A DNA stretch of 8,448 nucleotides, from NCBI GenBank assembly GCA_946409855.1, contig CAMJXZ010000134.1, positions 1-8,448 on the forward strand. Direction: 5' to 3'. Position numbers and translations under genes: made by a program. This stretch comes from an uncultured Clostridia bacterium (GTDB taxonomy: Bacteria > Bacillota > Clostridia > Christensenellales > Aristaeellaceae). Shown piece by piece: positions 6,528 through 8,448 of this stretch (the first letter of the stretch is position 1; every line of letters starts with the position of its first letter). Below the pieces are notes generated by a model. That model ran no database searches. It saw nothing but the letters and a program-made list of their open reading frames with translations, and was not told the DNA's origin.

Positions 6528-7157
6528 ATGAGATACGTTTGTTCCATTTGCGGGTATGTATACGATGAAGAAGGGAACACTCCCTGGGCGGAACTCCCGG
6601 AGGACTGGAAGTGTCCCCTTTGTGGCGCGGCCAAGGCGGATTTTTATCCGGAAAAAGCAGATCAGCCCGCGGCAAAAGCGGAACCGGTTCCGCACGCCGC
6701 GGCGGAAATGAAACCCCTGACCGCCATCGAAACCAGCGCGCTTTGCTCCAACCTGGCCAAAGGATGCGAAAAGCAGTATCAGGCAGAACAGGCCGCGGCT
6801 TTCAAACAGCTGGCCGACTGGTTCGCGTCCCGGAGTCCGGCCGGCCCGGAATCGTCTTTTGAGCGGCTGCTCGATTTGGTCAACAGCGATCTGAATGAAA
6901 AATATCCGGCTGCCGGCGCGGCGTCCAGGCAGAACGGCGACCGCGGCGCCCTGCGCAGCCTGACCTGGAGCGAAAAGGTGACGCGCATCCTCAAGTCGAT
7001 TCTGGCGAGGTATGCACGGGAAGGCGACGCCATGCTGGAAAACACGGGCGTATATGTCTGCACCATCTGCGGCTTTGTATACAGCGGCAATGATCTGCCG
7101 GAGGTCTGCCCGGTTTGCAAAGTCCCCGCCCATAAATTCGAGAAGATCGGAGGATAA
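6528..7157 (+). CDS. Double-rubredoxin protein with helical middle domain
   Basis: This 209-residue protein has iron- or zinc-binding ribbons at both ends. The N-terminal one is rubredoxin-like with a shortened loop: YVCSICGYVYDEEG, then ELPEDWKCPLCGAAKADF, ligands Cys5, Cys8, Cys29 and Cys32. After an Ala/Pro/Lys linker comes a helical region of about 120 residues (ALCSNLAKGCEKQYQAEQ, ERLLDLVNSDLNEKY, TRILKSILARYAREG) in which I see no diiron ExxH motifs. The C-terminal ribbon (YVCTICGFVYSGNDLPEVCPVCKV, Cys178, Cys181, Cys194, Cys197) is of the kind found at the end of rubrerythrins. The start is ATG 6528, six bases after AGGAGG (6516-6521); ATG 6522 is too close. It is likely a one-electron carrier in the cytoplasm feeding the rubrerythrin encoded four bases downstream. 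The middle domain's role is unknown to me. Confidence 0.85.
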   Translation: MRYVCSICGYVYDEEGNTPWAELPEDWKCPLCGAAKADFYPEKADQPAAKAEPVPHAAAEMKPLTAIETSALCSNLAKGCEKQYQAEQAAAFKQLADWFASRSPAGPESSFERLLDLVNSDLNEKYPAAGAASRQNGDRGALRSLTWSEKVTRILKSILARYAREGDAMLENTGVYVCTICGFVYSGNDLPEVCPVCKVPAHKFEKIGG

Positions 7158-7161
7158 GCGT

Positions 7162-8325
7162 ATGCGTGAAAAAGTAGCGGTCCGCAATGTCCGGATGTGT
7201 GAAAAAGACTGCCTTTGCCTCTATGTCTGCCCGACCGGCGCGTCCGATACGGAAAACAGCGTGATTGACGCTGAAAAGTGCATCGGCTGCGGCGCGTGCG
7301 CGGACGCCTGTCCCGCAAAGGCGATCAGCCTGGTGCCCCGTACGTATCCGCCGCAGCAGGCCAAGAAGGATGAAGTGATTGCCGCGCTCAGGCAGCTGGC
7401 GGACAGCAAAGCGGAGCAGGAAACGATGGCGGCGGGTCTTCCCGGCCCGCTGGCGGAAGCGGTCCGAAAGTCAAACCGTATCATGGCGGAGGATCTGCTG
7501 CGCGAATCGGGCTATATGCTGCCCCAGAGCGGCAATGTATATGAACTTTTGAATGAGATGCTCGCGCACCGGCAGGAGCCCGGCTTCCCGGCGGAAGCGG
7601 TCCGGCAGCTGCTTGCGTCGGTTTCATTCCATGAGCCCGCGGAAAAAAAGGAGGAAAAACCAATGGAAACCTGGCAGTGCTCCGTTTGCGGATATATCCA
7701 TGAAGGCCCTCTGCCGGAAGATTTCAGGTGCCCGGTCTGCAAACAGCCCGCTTCGCAGTTCGTCAGGGTGGAGCCTGAAGATACAAAAAAGAATCCGTAT
7801 GCCGGGACCCAGACGGAAAAGAACCTGGAAGCGGCGTTTGCCGGAGAATCCCAGGCCCGGAACAAGTACACCTATTTTGCCTCGCAGGCGAAAAAGGACG
7901 GCTTTGAACAGATCGCGGCGCTGTTCCTGAAAACCGCTGACAACGAGAAAGAACATGCCAAAATGTGGTTCCGGGAGCTGAACGGCATCGGAAGCACTCC
8001 TGAAAACCTCCTGGCCGCGGCGGACGGAGAAAACCACGAGTGGACGGATATGTACGAAGGCTTCGCCGTGACGGCCGAAAAGGAAGGGTTTCCTGCTCTG
8101 GCGGCTAAATTCCGCATGGTGGCAGCCATTGAAAAGCATCATGAGGAATGCTACAGGGCGCTGCTTAAGAACATTGAAATGCAGGCCGTTTTTGCAAAGA
8201 GCGAGGTCAAGGTATGGGAATGCCGGAACTGCGGGCATATCGTTGTGGGCGTGAAGGCGCCGGAAGTCTGTCCTGTCTGCGCCCATCCCCGGAGCTATTT
8301 CGAGATCAACGCGGAAAACTACTGA
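7162..8325 (+). CDS. rbr: Ferredoxin-rubredoxin-rubrerythrin-rubredoxin composite protein
   Basis: This 387-residue frame starts at ATG 7162, eight bases after CGGAGG. Residues 8-58 form a 2x[4Fe-4S] ferredoxin. The second motif is classical (CIGCGACADACP, Cys40/43/46/50); the first has shifted spacing (Cys13, 17, 19, 23). A helical region follows (60-155: EVIAALRQLADS, MAEDLLRESGYML, AEAVRQLLASV), then a charged linker. From Met168 the chain is a rubrerythrin: rubredoxin-like ribbon Cys173/176/190/193, then a ferritin-like four-helix domain with diiron ligands at Glu229, Glu262-x-x-His265, Glu293/Asp296 and Glu324-x-x-His327, then a second ribbon Cys354/357/370/373. Rubrerythrins reduce hydrogen peroxide in anaerobes with electrons passed through rubredoxin. 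Here the ferredoxin could be an on-board electron source. An excellent internal ribbon-domain start at 7663 suggests that this is a fusion of two genes and that a 220-residue rubrerythrin may also be made alone. Confidence 0.9.
   Translation: MREKVAVRNVRMCEKDCLCLYVCPTGASDTENSVIDAEKCIGCGACADACPAKAISLVPRTYPPQQAKKDEVIAALRQLADSKAEQETMAAGLPGPLAEAVRKSNRIMAEDLLRESGYMLPQSGNVYELLNEMLAHRQEPGFPAEAVRQLLASVSFHEPAEKKEEKPMETWQCSVCGYIHEGPLPEDFRCPVCKQPASQFVRVEPEDTKKNPYAGTQTEKNLEAAFAGESQARNKYTYFASQAKKDGFEQIAALFLKTADNEKEHAKMWFRELNGIGSTPENLLAAADGENHEWTDMYEGFAVTAEKEGFPALAAKFRMVAAIEKHHEECYRALLKNIEMQAVFAKSEVKVWECRNCGHIVVGVKAPEVCPVCAHPRSYFEINAENY
7648..7665 (+). promoter_or_regulatory. Internal RBS and in-frame ATG at the domain junction
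   Basis: AAGGAGG (7648-7654) stands eight bases before ATG 7663-7665, which is in the frame of the composite gene (Met168) and begins exactly at the first residues of the rubrerythrin module (METWQCSVCGY). The same bases encode the charged linker EKKEEKP. Initiation here would give a free 220-residue rubrerythrin. The arrangement looks like a former intergenic ribosome binding site now read through. Confidence 0.65.
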
Positions 8326-8357
8326 CCGGATACGGGAATCCAAAGGTGCACAGGCGC

Positions 8358-8377
8358 CCGCGGTCCGATGACCGCGG
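8358..8377. repeat. GC-rich hairpin after the rubrerythrin gene
   Basis: CCGCGGTC (8358-8365) pairs perfectly with GACCGCGG (8370-8377) around a CGAT loop, 33 bases after the stop codon. No T-run follows, so a classical intrinsic terminator is not supported. It may still end or protect the transcript together with the next hairpin. Confidence 0.55.
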
Positions 8378-8381
8378 ACCG

Positions 8382-8420
8382 GGCCGCGGGCCTGCGCATG
8401 TGAGGCGCGGGCCTGCGGCC
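8382..8420. repeat. 16-bp GC-rich hairpin with embedded direct repeat
   Basis: Bases 8382-8397 pair continuously with 8405-8420 (14 Watson-Crick pairs and two G-U wobbles, 8388/8414 and 8393/8409), leaving a seven-base loop ATGTGAG. The 12-mer CGCGGGCCTGCG occurs in both arms, at 8385-8396 and 8406-8417, 21 bases apart. No T-run follows. It is probably a 3' end structure or a member of a dispersed palindromic repeat; the sequence alone cannot decide. Confidence 0.6.
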
Positions 8421-8448
8421 GGGTCCCGGCGGCCGGCGCTTTCGGAAG

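Noticed and set aside
4924..6675. 583-codon open frame on the minus strand opposite the beta-helix and GH10 genes
   Set aside because: Same explanation: it spans two confirmed genes and their intergenic gap and has no recognisable motifs.
1..8448. CRISPR array, insertion sequence, integrase site or rRNA/tRNA gene
   Set aside because: No regularly spaced repeats, transposase or integrase motifs, or conserved RNA gene sequence were seen anywhere in the window.

Overview
The window looks like a chromosomal segment of an anaerobic, fermentative, fairly GC-rich Firmicute of the Clostridia, most likely an uncultured gut or rumen bacterium. This rests on strong AGGAGG-type ribosome binding sites, an oxygen-defence set of the strict-anaerobe kind (rubredoxin, ferredoxin, rubrerythrin) and an intracellular plant-fibre operon. 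The taxonomic placement is inference from protein style, not a database match. All convincing genes lie on the + strand and are closely spaced.

Bases 1-473 hold no convincing gene. They contain a possible terminator for a gene lying to the left (180-235) and a perfect 11-bp inverted repeat (278-316). At 474-504 there is a promoter with a 19-bp spacer carrying a dyad, the architecture used by MerR-family activators. It drives only the wreck of an aldo/keto reductase gene (548-838), of which about 70 family-like residues remain.

Bases 923-6444 form a plant-polysaccharide (probably xylan) utilisation block: a DUF1349 concanavalin-A-like protein with a TTG start, a large GH3 beta-xylosidase/beta-glucosidase with a beta-trefoil-like insert, a right-handed beta-helix protein of unknown activity, and a GH10 endo-1,4-beta-xylanase. 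None has a signal peptide. The likely picture is import of xylo-oligosaccharides by a transporter outside the window, cutting by GH10 and trimming to monosaccharides by GH3, with the beta-helix and DUF1349 proteins handling decorations or binding.

Bases 6528-8325 are a redox-defence pair separated by 4 bases: a protein with a rubredoxin at one end and a rubredoxin-like zinc/iron ribbon at the other, then a composite protein of 2x[4Fe-4S] ferredoxin, helical linker, rubredoxin-like domain, diiron rubrerythrin and second rubredoxin-like domain. The composite gene carries a near-perfect ribosome binding site and ATG in frame at the domain junction. It therefore looks like two neighbouring genes that became one reading frame and may still be translated as two products. 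The window ends in two GC-rich hairpins (8358-8377 and 8382-8420) without a T-run.

The points most worth following are the ferredoxin-rubrerythrin composite with its internal start and A7 tract, the uncharacterised intracellular beta-helix protein in the xylan operon, and the decayed reductase behind an intact MerR-type promoter.
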